From contig CBDBPN010000003.1 of NCBI GenBank assembly GCA_965208745.1, positions 1,116,001 to 1,180,000 of the forward strand: a DNA stretch of 64,000 bases. The letters are read 5' to 3'. The notes beneath the pieces were generated by a model. That model did not search any database. It saw nothing but the letters and a program-made list of their open reading frames with translations, and was not told the origin of the DNA. The DNA is from VXNE01 sp965208745. Its GTDB lineage: Bacteria; Pseudomonadota; Gammaproteobacteria; Pseudomonadales; Azotimanducaceae. Made by a program: the position numbers and the translations under genes. Within the stretch, counting starts at the first letter, position 1. The number at the start of each line of letters is the position of its first letter. Below, in pieces: positions 1 through 9,628 of the stretch.

Positions 1-408
1 GCGCTACCCGCGCCGCAGGCGGGCGGCCTGATCGACATCGGTGACGCTGTCGCGCGCTTTCACGACGCCCACGAGCAGCGTTTCACATATCGCCTCGACA
101 CCGGCGTACAGATCGTCAACTTCCACCTGGTGGCGATCGTGCCGGTGCCGAAGCCGGAGCTTGCTACCAGGCCGGTCACCGGGCGCACGCTGGCACAGGC
201 GGCGCTGCCGGGCCGGCGCGTCGACTTCGACCGCCACGGCGTCCACGAGGCCGCCATCTACGACGGCCTGAAGCTGGAGCCCGGCATGGCGTTCGCGGGT
301 CCGGCGGTGGTGCAGGAACCGGCCGTCACACTGGTAGTGGCGCCGGGCCACCAAGTGTCGGTGGACGAGTACGGCAACTACCACGTGGCCCTGGCCCTGG
401 AGGACTGA
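1..408 (+). CDS. hyuA: Hydantoinase/oxoprolinase subunit A, C-terminal part (cut by window start)
   Basis: Frame 1 is open from the first base to TGA at 406-408, giving the last ~135 residues. The end (GPAVVQEPAVTLVV...GHQVSVDEYGNYHV) is the typical HyuA tail: a glycine-proline turn followed by a beta strand ending in 'DxYGN'. HyuA pairs with HyuB in ATP-dependent opening of hydantoin or 5-oxoproline rings, or in related carboxylases; the ATPase core lies outside the window. The HyuB gene starts 3 nt after the stop, so the two are co-transcribed. The substrate cannot be read from this fragment. Confidence 0.85.
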   Translation, partial: ALPAPQAGGLIDIGDAVARFHDAHEQRFTYRLDTGVQIVNFHLVAIVPVPKPELATRPVTGRTLAQAALPGRRVDFDRHGVHEAAIYDGLKLEPGMAFAGPAVVQEPAVTLVVAPGHQVSVDEYGNYHVALALED

Positions 409-411
409 GCG

Positions 412-2079
412 ATGCCGACGGACCTGTTCACCACGGAGATCATCAAGGACGCGCTGGTGGCGATCGGCGAGGAGATGTTCAACGCCGTGATCCGCACATC
501 GATGAGTCCGATCATCTACGAGACAACGGATTTCGCCGTCGGCGTCACCGACGCCGAGGGCAACCTGCTCGGGCAGGGCAACGGGGTCACCGCCTTTCTC
601 GCCACGCTCGACACTGCCGTGCAGAGCACACTGGAACACTACCCTGGGCCCGACGACATCCGTCCGGGAGACGTGTTCATCACCAACACGCCGTATGCCG
701 GCGGCGGCACGCACCTGTCGGACGTGGTCATCGTGCTGCCGGTCTTTCATGGCGACCGGCTGGTCGCGTTCACGGTCAACAAGGCGCACTGGACGGAGGT
801 TGGCGGGGCGCAGCCGGGCAGCGTTTCCACCGAGGCTACGGAGATCTTCCAGGAAGGACTGCATTTCCGGTTTCTCAAGCTCTACGAGGAGGGCCGCCTG
901 AACGAGTCCCTTGTGCAGGTGATCCGGGACAACGTGCGCCTGCCGGACTCGACCGTCGGTGACATGCATGCCGGTGTCGCCGCCGCCCGGGTTGGCGGGC
1001 GGCGCATCCTCGAGTTGGTGGACAAGTACGGCCGCGACGGCGTGCTCGCGGCGATGGAGGCGCTGCTCGCCTACGGCGAGCGGATGACCCTGGTGGAACT
1101 GGCCAGGCTGCCGCACGGCGAATTCGAGGCTGAGGACGTGGTGGAGGACGACGGGCTCGGCAACGGTCCGTTCAGCATCCGCGTCAAGGTCACCTTGCAG
1201 AGCGACCGGATGATCGCCGACTTCTCCGGCACGGCGTCGCAGGTGCCTGGACCGATCAACTGTTCCTACACCGGCCTCGTCACCGGCGCGAGGTGCCTGT
1301 TCAAGGCTGTGACGAACCCGGACCTGCCGGCCAACGGCGGCTGCTTCCGGCCGCTCGAGGTGATCTGCCCCCCGGGCACGCTCATCTCGGCGCGCGCGCC
1401 CGCGCCAGTGTCGCTGTACTACGAGGCCCTGATCGCCGCCATCGATGTGATGTGGAAGGCGCTCGCACCGGTGCTGCCGCACTGCCTTTCAGCCGGCCAC
1501 CAGCGCAGCGTCGGCGCCACGTTCATCTCCGGGTTGCACCCGGACTCCGGCGAACTCTACGTCATGGGCGAACCGCTGGTCGGCGGCTGGGGCGCATCCC
1601 GCGGCCTGGACGGCGACAACGGCCAGTTCTGCTGCGGCAACGGTGAGACGTACAACGTCCCGGTGGAACTGTTCGAGAGCCGCTACGGCCTCGCTGTCGA
1701 GCAGTACGCGTTCAACGGGGAGGGCGGTGGCGCCGGGCAGTTCCGCGGCGGGCGCGGGGTCGTGCTCGACTACCGCGTGACCTCGGACGAGGCCTTTCTC
1801 ACCTATGCCGCCAGCCGCACGGAGGAGCGGCCGTGGGGCCTCGCCGGGGGGGCGGCGGGGAGCACGAACTATGCGCAGATCATCCGTGGCGACGGCAGCG
1901 TCGAACGGTTCGGTATGTGCACTACGGTGCGTGCCCTGAAAGGGGACGTCATCCGCCTGACCACGGCCAACGGGGGCGGTTACGGGGATCCGGTGGACCG
2001 TGACCCGCGAGCCTTGGAGCGGGATCTCCTGAACGGCTATGTCACCGCGGAACAGGCATCGCGGGAGTACGGTCTCTAA
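412..2079 (+). CDS. hyuB: Hydantoinase B/oxoprolinase family protein
   Basis: A 555-residue HyuB subunit. It starts with the family pattern of an 'E-I-I-K-D-A-L' helix, then 'EEMFNAVIRTSMSPIIYE', followed by 'GDVFITNTPYAGGGTHLSDV' and the C-terminal 'NGEGGGAGQFRGGRG' and 'TANGGGYGDP' blocks, all hallmarks of hydantoinase B. The length is normal. A purine-rich stretch lies just before ATG 412, and the gene follows HyuA by 3 nt. It should form a cytoplasmic complex with HyuA that hydrolyses a cyclic amide. A second HyuB paralogue follows directly, so the cluster may have two alternative B subunits or a heteromer. The real substrate is unknown. Confidence 0.9.
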   Translation: MPTDLFTTEIIKDALVAIGEEMFNAVIRTSMSPIIYETTDFAVGVTDAEGNLLGQGNGVTAFLATLDTAVQSTLEHYPGPDDIRPGDVFITNTPYAGGGTHLSDVVIVLPVFHGDRLVAFTVNKAHWTEVGGAQPGSVSTEATEIFQEGLHFRFLKLYEEGRLNESLVQVIRDNVRLPDSTVGDMHAGVAAARVGGRRILELVDKYGRDGVLAAMEALLAYGERMTLVELARLPHGEFEAEDVVEDDGLGNGPFSIRVKVTLQSDRMIADFSGTASQVPGPINCSYTGLVTGARCLFKAVTNPDLPANGGCFRPLEVICPPGTLISARAPAPVSLYYEALIAAIDVMWKALAPVLPHCLSAGHQRSVGATFISGLHPDSGELYVMGEPLVGGWGASRGLDGDNGQFCCGNGETYNVPVELFESRYGLAVEQYAFNGEGGGAGQFRGGRGVVLDYRVTSDEAFLTYAASRTEERPWGLAGGAAGSTNYAQIIRGDGSVERFGMCTTVRALKGDVIRLTTANGGGYGDPVDRDPRALERDLLNGYVTAEQASREYGL

Positions 2080-2169
2080 CGCCGGCCGGGCCGTGGACCG
2101 TTGCCTCGCCGGCGGCAGTGGAACCCGGCGCCGGGAGGGTCGCATGGCACGGCGGTCAGGAGGGGCGGA

Positions 2170-3870
2170 GTGGCCGTGAACAGGCAATCGCGCGGGGCCG
2201 GCGCAGACCCGTTCACCGCGGAGATCATCCAGCTCTCGCTGACCGCGATCACCGACGAGATGTTCTCCGCCATGGCGCGGGCGGCGATGAGCTCGGTCAT
2301 CTACGAAGTGCTGGACTTTGGCGTAGCCGTCACCGACGCGGGTGGCGAGCTGGCGAGCGCGGGCGCCGGCATTCCGAGCTTCGTCGGCATGCTCGACCCC
2401 GCCGTCAAGGCCGTCATCGGCAAGTACGGCGCCGACGTGCGCGAGGGGGACGTGTTCATCTCCAACGACCCCTACCAGGGCGGCGTCAGCCACATCAACG
2501 ACGTGTCGCTGACGATGCCCGTCTTTGACGGCGAGCGCCTTGTCGCCTGGACGGCGAGCAAGGGACACTGGCTGGACCTCGGGGGAATGGCACCCGGGTC
2601 GCTGTCGCCGGCGGCGACGGAACTCTTTCAGGAAGGACTGATCCTGCCCGACGTGCGGCTGTTCGAGGCCGGCGTCCCGGTCGAAGCGCTGTTCGACGTG
2701 ATCCGCGCCAACTCCCGCTTGCCGGACCAGTGCATCGGCGACCTGTGGGCAGGGATAGCGGCGCTGCGCACCGGCGAACGGCGGCTCCGGGAGCTGTGCC
2801 GCAAGTACGGGGCAGATCGGGTCGAGAACGCGATCGTGCGCTACCTGGATTACGGCGAGCGGGTTTCGCGGAAAGGCCTGCAGGCGCTGCCGAAGGGATG
2901 CTTCGAGGCCGGGGAGCGGCTCGACGACGGTCGCGTCGTACGGGTTGCGGTGACGATCACCGACGACGAGTTCGCGGTCGACCTGCGCGACAACCCGCCC
3001 CAGGACGCGGGGCCCGTGAACGCCACCGCGCACAGCACCAGGGTAAGCGCACAGGCCGTGTTCAAGGGTGTCGTCGCCCCCGAGCGGTGGGCCAACGCGG
3101 GCAGCTTCCGGCCGCTCACGGTACTGACCACGCCCGGCACGCTGTTTCACGCGGAGGCCCCGGGGGCCGTCGGGCTGTATTACGAGAACAAGATTCGCTC
3201 TGGCGATCTGATCTGCAAGGCCCTGGCGCCGCACATGCCGGAGCGCATGCCGGCGGGGCACTTCTCCTCGATCTGCGCGACCCTGATTCGCAGCGAGGAT
3301 GTTGCCGGTGCGGACCACACCTTCATCGAACCCGAGGTCGGCGGTTGGGGTGGGAGTGCCCTCAAGGACGGGGAGAACGCCCAGTTCTCGGCATCGCACG
3401 GCGATACGTTCAACTGTCCGGTCGAGATCAACGAGGCGCGCAACGGCATCGAGGTGGAGCGTCTGACGCTGAACGGGGAAGGGGGCGGCGCGGGCCGCCA
3501 CCGCGGCGGCAAGGGCATCGACCTGCGCTATCGCATACGTGGCCGGCGGGCTTGGCTGACCGCGGAGTACACGCGCCGGATCACGCCGCCCTGGGGCGTC
3601 GCCGGCGGTCAGGACGGCTCCTGCAACCGACTTGAGCTGAGGTGTCGCGACGGGCGCGTGAAACCCTTGCAGAGCGCGGCGAACCTCGAGCTCGAACGCG
3701 GCGACGTTGTGCGCATCGTCACCGCGAACGGCGGCGGATACGGGGATCCGCTCGACCGTCCCCTCGCGGACATCCTGTCGGACGTGAGGAACGGCTATGT
3801 CAGCACGGCGATGGCGCAAGCCGTGTACGGCCTGGACGCGGACGGTCGGCGCGAAGGCTCGACCGCGTGA
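2170..3870 (+). CDS. hyuB: Second hydantoinase B/oxoprolinase paralogue
   Basis: About 566 residues, with the same block order as the preceding HyuB: 'FTAEIIQLSLTAITDEMFS', 'SSVIYEVLDFGVAVTDAGG', 'GDVFISNDPYQGGVSHINDV', 'NGEGGGAGRHRGGKG', 'TANGGGYGDPLDRP'. I choose GTG 2170 because AGGAGG sits at 2158-2163, 6 nt upstream; the frame is open further upstream to 2101 but without family homology. It is clearly diverged from the first HyuB, so it is an old duplication. The stop overlaps the start of the MFS gene (GTGA), so the two are translationally coupled. This links the enzyme to uptake or export of its substrate. Confidence 0.87.
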   Translation: MAVNRQSRGAGADPFTAEIIQLSLTAITDEMFSAMARAAMSSVIYEVLDFGVAVTDAGGELASAGAGIPSFVGMLDPAVKAVIGKYGADVREGDVFISNDPYQGGVSHINDVSLTMPVFDGERLVAWTASKGHWLDLGGMAPGSLSPAATELFQEGLILPDVRLFEAGVPVEALFDVIRANSRLPDQCIGDLWAGIAALRTGERRLRELCRKYGADRVENAIVRYLDYGERVSRKGLQALPKGCFEAGERLDDGRVVRVAVTITDDEFAVDLRDNPPQDAGPVNATAHSTRVSAQAVFKGVVAPERWANAGSFRPLTVLTTPGTLFHAEAPGAVGLYYENKIRSGDLICKALAPHMPERMPAGHFSSICATLIRSEDVAGADHTFIEPEVGGWGGSALKDGENAQFSASHGDTFNCPVEINEARNGIEVERLTLNGEGGGAGRHRGGKGIDLRYRIRGRRAWLTAEYTRRITPPWGVAGGQDGSCNRLELRCRDGRVKPLQSAANLELERGDVVRIVTANGGGYGDPLDRPLADILSDVRNGYVSTAMAQAVYGLDADGRREGSTA

Positions 3871-5246
3871 GCGCGACGGGACGGCGCGCGGCCACGAGCG
3901 AGGAGCCGGGCGGGTATCCGCGCCAGGCGTACGCCTGGTACGTCATCGGCGTACTGATGTTTGCCTACATCGTGTCCTACGTGGACCGCTCGATCCTTAC
4001 CCTGCTGGTGGAGCCGATAAAGCGGGACATCGGGATATCCGACACGCAGGTGAGCCTGCTGCACGGCTTCGCCTTTGCGCTCTTCTACACGCTGATGGGC
4101 TTTCCGATCGGGCGACTCGCCGACCGGCGCCACCGCGTGGGCATCATCGCCGTGGGAGTGGCGGTATGGAGCGTCATGACCGCCGCCTGCGGCATCGCGC
4201 GATCGTTCGGCCACCTGTTCCTGGCGCGGGTGGGCGTCGGGGTCGGCGAAGCGGCGCTCAACCCGGCGGCCTACTCGCTGATCGCGGACTACTTCCGGCC
4301 GCACCTCATCTCTCGCGCCACCAGCACCTACGTCATGGGCACCTACGTCGGGTTCGGCATCGCCTACATCGTCGGCGGCTCGGTGGTGGCGGTGGTCGCC
4401 GACAAGCCGGACGTCGTGCTGCCGGTGATCGGTTCGGTGGCGGCCTGGCAGACGGTGTTCTTCTACGTGGCCGCGCCCGGCGGGCTCGTCCTGCTGCTGC
4501 TGGCGACGGTCACGGAGCCGGCGCGCCGGGAGCGCCTGCGCGCCGCCGGCCCAGGGCGAGACGCGGGTGTGACGCTGGCGGAACTGGGCCGGTTCCTGAG
4601 GCTGAACGGGCGCACGTTCACGGCGCATGCGCTCGGCTTCGGCTGCCTCGGACTGCTGGTCAACGGCATGGCGTTGTGGACTCCGACGTTCCTCGCCAGG
4701 ACGTACGGCTGGGAGGTTTCCGACGCCGGCATTGCTTACGGCGTGCTGCTGCTGGTCTTCGGCGGCGCCGGCGTGTACCTCGGCGGTTGGCTGGCCGATA
4801 GGATCGACCATCGGGATCGCGTGGGCGGTCCATTCGTGACCGCCTCGCTGTGCGCGTTCGGCGTCATCGTGCCGGCGGTCGCCTACCCCCTGATGCCGAG
4901 CGCGGAACTGTCCCTGCTGGTCATGGCGCCGATGATCCTCTGCTCGAGCGCGCCGTGGGGGGTGGCGGTATCGGCGCTGCAGCAGATGGCGCCCAACGAG
5001 CTGCGCGGGCAGGTTGGGGCGTTCTACCTCTTTACGGTGAACCTGATCGGCATCGGTCTCGGCCCCACCGTGGTTGCGCTCCTGACCGACTACTGGTTCG
5101 GCGACCCGGCGGCGCTGCGCTACTCAATGGTCCTCGTCTCGGGGGCGGCAGCCACGGCGGCGGCACTGTCGCTGCGCTGGGGCCTGCCGCATTTCCGAGC
5201 CAGCCTGGACCGCGCGCTGGCCTGGCAGGGCCAGGCGTCCGGCTAG
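3867..5246 (+). CDS. MFS transporter
   Basis: A 459-residue major facilitator protein. GTG 3867 overlaps the TGA of the upstream HyuB paralogue; the frame is open further upstream but runs through that gene. About 12 hydrophobic segments are visible, beginning with 'WYVIGVLMFAYIVSYVDRSIL'. The loop 2-3 MFS signature 'GRLADRRHRVGIIAV' is present, and a related 'GGWLADRIDHRDRVGGP' lies between later helices. The N-terminal 'DRSILTLLVEPIKRDIGISDTQ' is typical of the hexuronate/aromatic-acid/spinster-like branch. From its place in the hyu operon I infer transport of the ring compound or its open product; there is no direct evidence for the substrate. Confidence 0.88.
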   Translation: MSATGRRAATSEEPGGYPRQAYAWYVIGVLMFAYIVSYVDRSILTLLVEPIKRDIGISDTQVSLLHGFAFALFYTLMGFPIGRLADRRHRVGIIAVGVAVWSVMTAACGIARSFGHLFLARVGVGVGEAALNPAAYSLIADYFRPHLISRATSTYVMGTYVGFGIAYIVGGSVVAVVADKPDVVLPVIGSVAAWQTVFFYVAAPGGLVLLLLATVTEPARRERLRAAGPGRDAGVTLAELGRFLRLNGRTFTAHALGFGCLGLLVNGMALWTPTFLARTYGWEVSDAGIAYGVLLLVFGGAGVYLGGWLADRIDHRDRVGGPFVTASLCAFGVIVPAVAYPLMPSAELSLLVMAPMILCSSAPWGVAVSALQQMAPNELRGQVGAFYLFTVNLIGIGLGPTVVALLTDYWFGDPAALRYSMVLVSGAAATAAALSLRWGLPHFRASLDRALAWQGQASG

Positions 5247-5258
5247 GGAGGCTGCCGC

Positions 5259-5618
5259 ATGGACCCCTGGGGACTGAGTGACGCCGTCGCCTTGTACTTC
5301 GTGCTGGCGATCGGCTACAACCTCGTGAGTGTGGCGCTGGGAGAAGCGAACAGGTCGCCGCTCGCGCCCACCGAGCCGGTGCCCGCGATCACGATGATGG
5401 CGCTCCTCTACGTGATCTACGCCGCGGAGGATATGCTGGGCCCGGTAGCGTGGAGCGCGCTGCTGGCGGTGTTCCTGGTGCTGATCGCGCGTTTCGGCAT
5501 CTACCGGCATCTGGTCGGCTACAGCACGACCGGATACGCGTCCCGCACCGCCTGGGCGCTCGCTATCGGAATCAACGTATACGGCGTTACGGTGCTTTGC
5601 GTGACGATCCTGTCGTGA
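5259..5618 (+). CDS. Small integral membrane protein, unknown function
   Basis: A 119-residue protein with a GGGAGG-like ribosome site about 8 nt before ATG 5259, 12 nt after the MFS stop. Three to four hydrophobic segments are visible: near residues 10-25, 43-60, 64-80 and 98-117. There is no conserved catalytic motif that I recognise. Its place, directly behind the transporter, suggests an accessory membrane protein of the same operon. It could be a small partner of the MFS carrier or an unrelated membrane protein. I do not recognise the family. Confidence 0.65.
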   Translation: MDPWGLSDAVALYFVLAIGYNLVSVALGEANRSPLAPTEPVPAITMMALLYVIYAAEDMLGPVAWSALLAVFLVLIARFGIYRHLVGYSTTGYASRTAWALAIGINVYGVTVLCVTILS

Positions 5619-5748
5619 GAGTCTCTGCGCAGCCTGGATCGACCGACCGGACATCCCGCCCGCTGCCGCAACGGCGCGGGCACGGTGACCGGCCCGACTT
5701 GGCGGCGCGCGACCCAGCGGGCGGGGGGGCAGGCGGGCTCTGGTAACG

Positions 5749-8468
5749 ATGAACGAACGACTCGACGACTTTGAGTCCTGGCTGCAGCAGGGCAAGTTCG
5801 AGCCGCAGTTCAGCCTAGTCTCGCAGGTGCGCCGCTCGGCGCTGCTCGGACGGCTCGACGCGTCGCTCGCCGGAGTGCTGACACTGGTCGTTACGCCCGC
5901 CGGGTACGGCAAGTCCACGTTGCTCTCGCAGTGGGCCGATGCGCTGAAGCAGAAGGGTCAGCAGGTCGCGTGGCTTGCGACGGACGAGGTGGATCGCGAG
6001 CCGGGCCAGTTGCTGTCGCATCTCATCCTGTCGCTGGGGGTTTCCGGCGTGGAGATAGGGTCGCTCGAGAAGCTCGCGCACCAAGGTCTGGTAGAGGTGT
6101 CTCCGGAAGCGGCGGTGCGGGCCGTGGTCCCCGCGCTCAAGCAGCACACCGGGCCGCTCACCATCATTCTCGACGACTATCACCGTGCCGGCAGCCCGGC
6201 TGCGGAGCGCGTGATGGAGAATCTGCTCGAACTCCTGCCGGAACACGCGCACGTCGCGGTGGCGACACGGCACAAGCCGGCTTTCCGCTATTCGGGACTG
6301 AAGATCAGCGGGCTGGTCCAGGAGTTCGCCGCGGACGACCTGCGTTTCAGCACCGCGGAGGCGCGCGAGATCCTGCCGACGCACGGCAGCGAGCAGGACA
6401 TTGCGACCCTGATGGAACGCACGGAAGGGTGGGCGATGGCGTTGCAGATGGCCCGCTCGCTGCTGCGTGATGAAGCGTCGCTCACGGATGTGGTCCGCCG
6501 GCTGTCCGGCTCCACCGGCGACATCGCGGACTATTTCGCCCAACAGGTCTACCAGGACCTGCCAGACGACATTCGCCGCGTACTGCGGCGCACCTCGATC
6601 GTCGAGCGGTTCAACGCGGATCTCGCGAACTGCCTCTCCGAGCGGATTGACTGCCTGGACCTGCTCGAGCGGCTCAAGCAGCAGCACTCACTCATCATCT
6701 CGGCGGGCCGCGAACGCGTCTGGTACCGCTGCCATCACCTGTTCGCGGAGTTCCTGCGCAACGTGCTGGAGCGCACGGAGCCGGACGGCCTGTACGCGCT
6801 ACACCTGCGAGCGGCGGAGTGGTACGAGCGCCACGATCTGTCCGTGCAAGCCGTCGCCCACGCCTGCCTAGCGGGAAATCTCGAGTACGCGGCACGGATC
6901 ATCGAGGACGCCGGCGGCTGGGAACTGATCCTCTTCGGCGGCATCTCGCGCTTCCGTCAGCTGATCGCGCACTTCCCGCTGGCGGAACTCGGCCGTTTCC
7001 CGCGGTTGCAGGTTTCGCGTGTCTACCAGTTGATCAAGGGAGGGGAGATCGCCCAGGCGCATCAGCTTTTCGAGTCGCTGAAAGAGACGAACAGCCACCT
7101 GCTGTCCGACCGCACCAACGCGACGGCGTCGCTGCGGCGGGACATGGTACTGATGGGCAACCTTCTGGAGGCCTACGAGGACCGGCTCGCCGACCGTGAC
7201 GGCATCGAGAGGATTCTCGCCACCGAGCAGAGCCTGACGCGCTCGGACTCAACGGGCAGGTCCGTGATGTACGCCGTCACCGCGGTCGGGGGGTTGGCGA
7301 TCGGGGCGTTCGAGCAGGCGCTCGAGCACGCGAAGACCTCGCAACGCTACATGCGGGAGGTGAACTGCGTACTGGGGCTCAACTATGCCCTGCTGCACGA
7401 GGGCCGGCGCAGCTCTTCCTCGGGCACCTGGAGGAGGCCATCGCCACGCTCGACGAAGCCCACGACATGGCCGAGGACAACTTCGGAGCCGACAGTGGGC
7501 TCAAGGCGGTCGCCGTCATCCTGCGCGCCGCCGCGCACTATCTGCGCGACGAGCACGACGCCGGACAGCTGGGCGCCGCCCTCGCGTATGCGGAGAACTA
7601 TGATGGTTGGTTCGACGTGTACGCGGCCGGCTACGGGACGGCGGCGAAGCTCGCCTACTCGCAGCAGGGTATCGAGGCGGCGCTCTGCGTGTTGTCGACG
7701 GGGCGCCACACCGCAGAGCATCGCGGCCTCGGCCGGCTGGCCGAGTTGCTGGATGCGTACGAGTACCTGTTCCTCGCACGTGCCGGGGAGATCGACCGCG
7801 CGCGGCGCTTTCACCACGAGAGGAACCTCAGGATCCGGCCCAGACCGGGGGGCGCGTTTTCGGCGGACTGGCGACGCGACCACCTGATCTGCGTGAGCGA
7901 CGGACTAGCGGCGCTGGCGCGGGGCAACCACGAGGCCGGCTTCGGGGTCGCTGAACTGCTCGCGGACCTCGCGGCCACCGCGGGCAACCGTTGGTCGATG
8001 CTCGACGCGGGAGTCCTCAGGGCGCTGCTGCTCGAGGCGAGCGGTCGCGAGGAAGACGCACTCTCCGCGCTGGCGGCCACGGTCGATCCCGCGGTCGCGC
8101 AAGGGGCGTACCGGCCACTGCTGGACTTCGGGGAGCCGCTGGAACGGCTGTTTGCCCGACTCTACCGCCGGCGGCGCGAGCTGCAGCTCGGCAGCCTGAC
8201 GCACGCGTTCGTGGCGACCTGTCTGGCGCGTTTCAAGGAGGAGGCGCTCGATGGTGGTGCTGACGCGGCGGTCGGCCTGCTCAGCCCGCGCGAGCGCGAA
8301 GTCTTGGAGCAGCTCGCCAGCGGCCTCTCGAACAAAGGCATCGCGCGGGCGCTCGACATGACCGAGAACACGGTCAAGTTTCACCTCAAGAACATCTTCA
8401 CGAAGCTCGACGTCAACAAGCGGATGCTGGCCGTGTCCACGGGCCGCAGTCTGCGGCTGATCCCCTGA
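5749..8468 (+). pseudogene. MalT-like LuxR-family ATPase regulator, frameshifted
   Basis: A LAL-type (MalT-like) transcription activator of about 900 residues. The first part (5749 to ~7404) carries the P-loop 'TPAGYGKSTLL' near residues 50-59, the Walker B-like 'LTIILDDYHRA', and TPR-like helices. Near 7402-7410 the homologous protein leaves frame 1 and continues in the -1 frame ('PAQLFLGHLEEAIATLDEAHDM...'), ending with a LuxR helix-turn-helix 'LSPREREVLEQLASGLSNKGIA' and 'ENTVKFHLKNIFTKL'. A single missing base, probably C in the run GGGCCGG, explains it. Frame 1 alone runs on to 7887 as nonsense. Either the regulator is a recent pseudogene or this is an assembly error. It would control the surrounding hyu/racemase/permease genes. 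Confidence 0.85.
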
Positions 8469-8674
8469 TCCGCTCCCGACGCCGGAGTCCCTTCGACACC
8501 GCGTCCTTCCTACCCGAATAGGTGGGCGGTCGGCGTCGTCGCGTTGCAATGTCCACCCGTCGGTGTCGTTGACCCGGCGAGAGTCGGTAGGCGCAATGTT
8601 GCGGTGGGCAGCCGATCTCGCGCAGCGGGTACGGGGCCAAAAGCGAGCGCGCCGAGCAGGAGGAGCAGACGGAA

Positions 8675-9535
8675 ATGTCGACGGCAATGGACATCAAGGT
8701 CATGTACCTGAACCCGCTTGGCTCGTCGGCGTACGACCAGGTCTTTGCCGACATGGCGCGTGAGTTCAAGTATCCCGGCACCACCGTGCACGTGACCTCC
8801 TTGTCGGGAGCCGCGGTTCCGCCGTCGATGACCAACCTCGAGTACCGCGCTTACGAGGCGTGCATCTTCAACGAGACCGTGCGGGTGGCAAGGTACTGCG
8901 CTGACCACGACTACGACGCGCTCGTCATCGGCTGTTTCTACGATCCGGCGTTGCTGGCCGCCCGGGAGGTATCCGGCGATACCGTGGTCGTGGCGCCGTG
9001 CCAGGCGTCCATGACCGCGGCGCTGAATCTGGCCAACAACTTCTCCGTCATCATCGGTCAGTGGAAATGGGAAGACCAGATGAAGGAGGCGGTGTACGGG
9101 TATGGCGGCAGGGACCGGCTGGTCTCGTTCGAGGCGGTGGATCTGCGCGTGGAGGAGTTTCACACGGATCCGCAACGCACCCGGGAGAAGCTCGAGCGCG
9201 CGGCGTATGACGCCGTCGCCCAACGCCGCGCGGAGTCGATCATCCTGGGCTGCACGCTGGAGGTGGGGTTTTTCCGCCAACTGCAGGATTATCTGGTGGC
9301 CCGGCTGGGCGCGTTCGTGCCCGTGATCGATCCATCCATTGCGGCACTGAAGGCGGCGGAGAACGCCGCGCTGGCGCGCCGCCTCGGGTGGCGGAACAGC
9401 AGGGTGTGGGGGATGCAGCCGCCACCTGAGGACGAGCTGGCGAGCTTCCGGCTGCTGCGGACGGACGTCGAGTTCGGCAACGCGCTCGTCGTGGACGCCG
9501 ACGGCCGCGTAGCGCAGCGGATCTTCGCCAGGTAG
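8675..9535 (+). CDS. Aspartate/glutamate/hydantoin racemase family protein
   Basis: A 286-residue cytoplasmic protein. The two-cysteine racemase layout is visible: 'LVIGCFYDPALLAARE' near residue 90 and 'IILGCTLEVGFF' near residue 191, matching the pair of catalytic Cys in Asp/Glu/hydantoin racemases. The N-terminus 'IKVMYLNPLGSSAYDQVF' fits the hydantoin racemase branch. AGGAGGA at about 8659 gives a good ribosome site for ATG 8675; a second ATG six codons on is possible. In this cluster it would epimerise the ring compound or carbamoyl product so that one enantiomer feeds HyuAB. The exact substrate is inferred from context only. Confidence 0.82.
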   Translation: MSTAMDIKVMYLNPLGSSAYDQVFADMAREFKYPGTTVHVTSLSGAAVPPSMTNLEYRAYEACIFNETVRVARYCADHDYDALVIGCFYDPALLAAREVSGDTVVVAPCQASMTAALNLANNFSVIIGQWKWEDQMKEAVYGYGGRDRLVSFEAVDLRVEEFHTDPQRTREKLERAAYDAVAQRRAESIILGCTLEVGFFRQLQDYLVARLGAFVPVIDPSIAALKAAENAALARRLGWRNSRVWGMQPPPEDELASFRLLRTDVEFGNALVVDADGRVAQRIFAR

Positions 9536-9628
9536 GGGTATGAGCACCGGATGCGCGGTGGCCGGGGCGGAGTCCCGCCATCGGTCGGTACGCTGGCGGG
9601 CGGCCCGCGGCGGCCGCGCGATCTGCGC

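Noticed and set aside
1489..3819. Long minus-strand open frame of 776 codons and similar antisense frames across the window
   Set aside because: They lie opposite well-supported genes, are rich in Arg/His/Val typical of high-GC shadow frames, and show no family motif.
7395..7412. Programmed -1 frameshift in the MalT-like regulator
   Set aside because: No slippery heptamer or downstream structure is evident, and the family is not known for recoding; indel or sequencing error is simpler.
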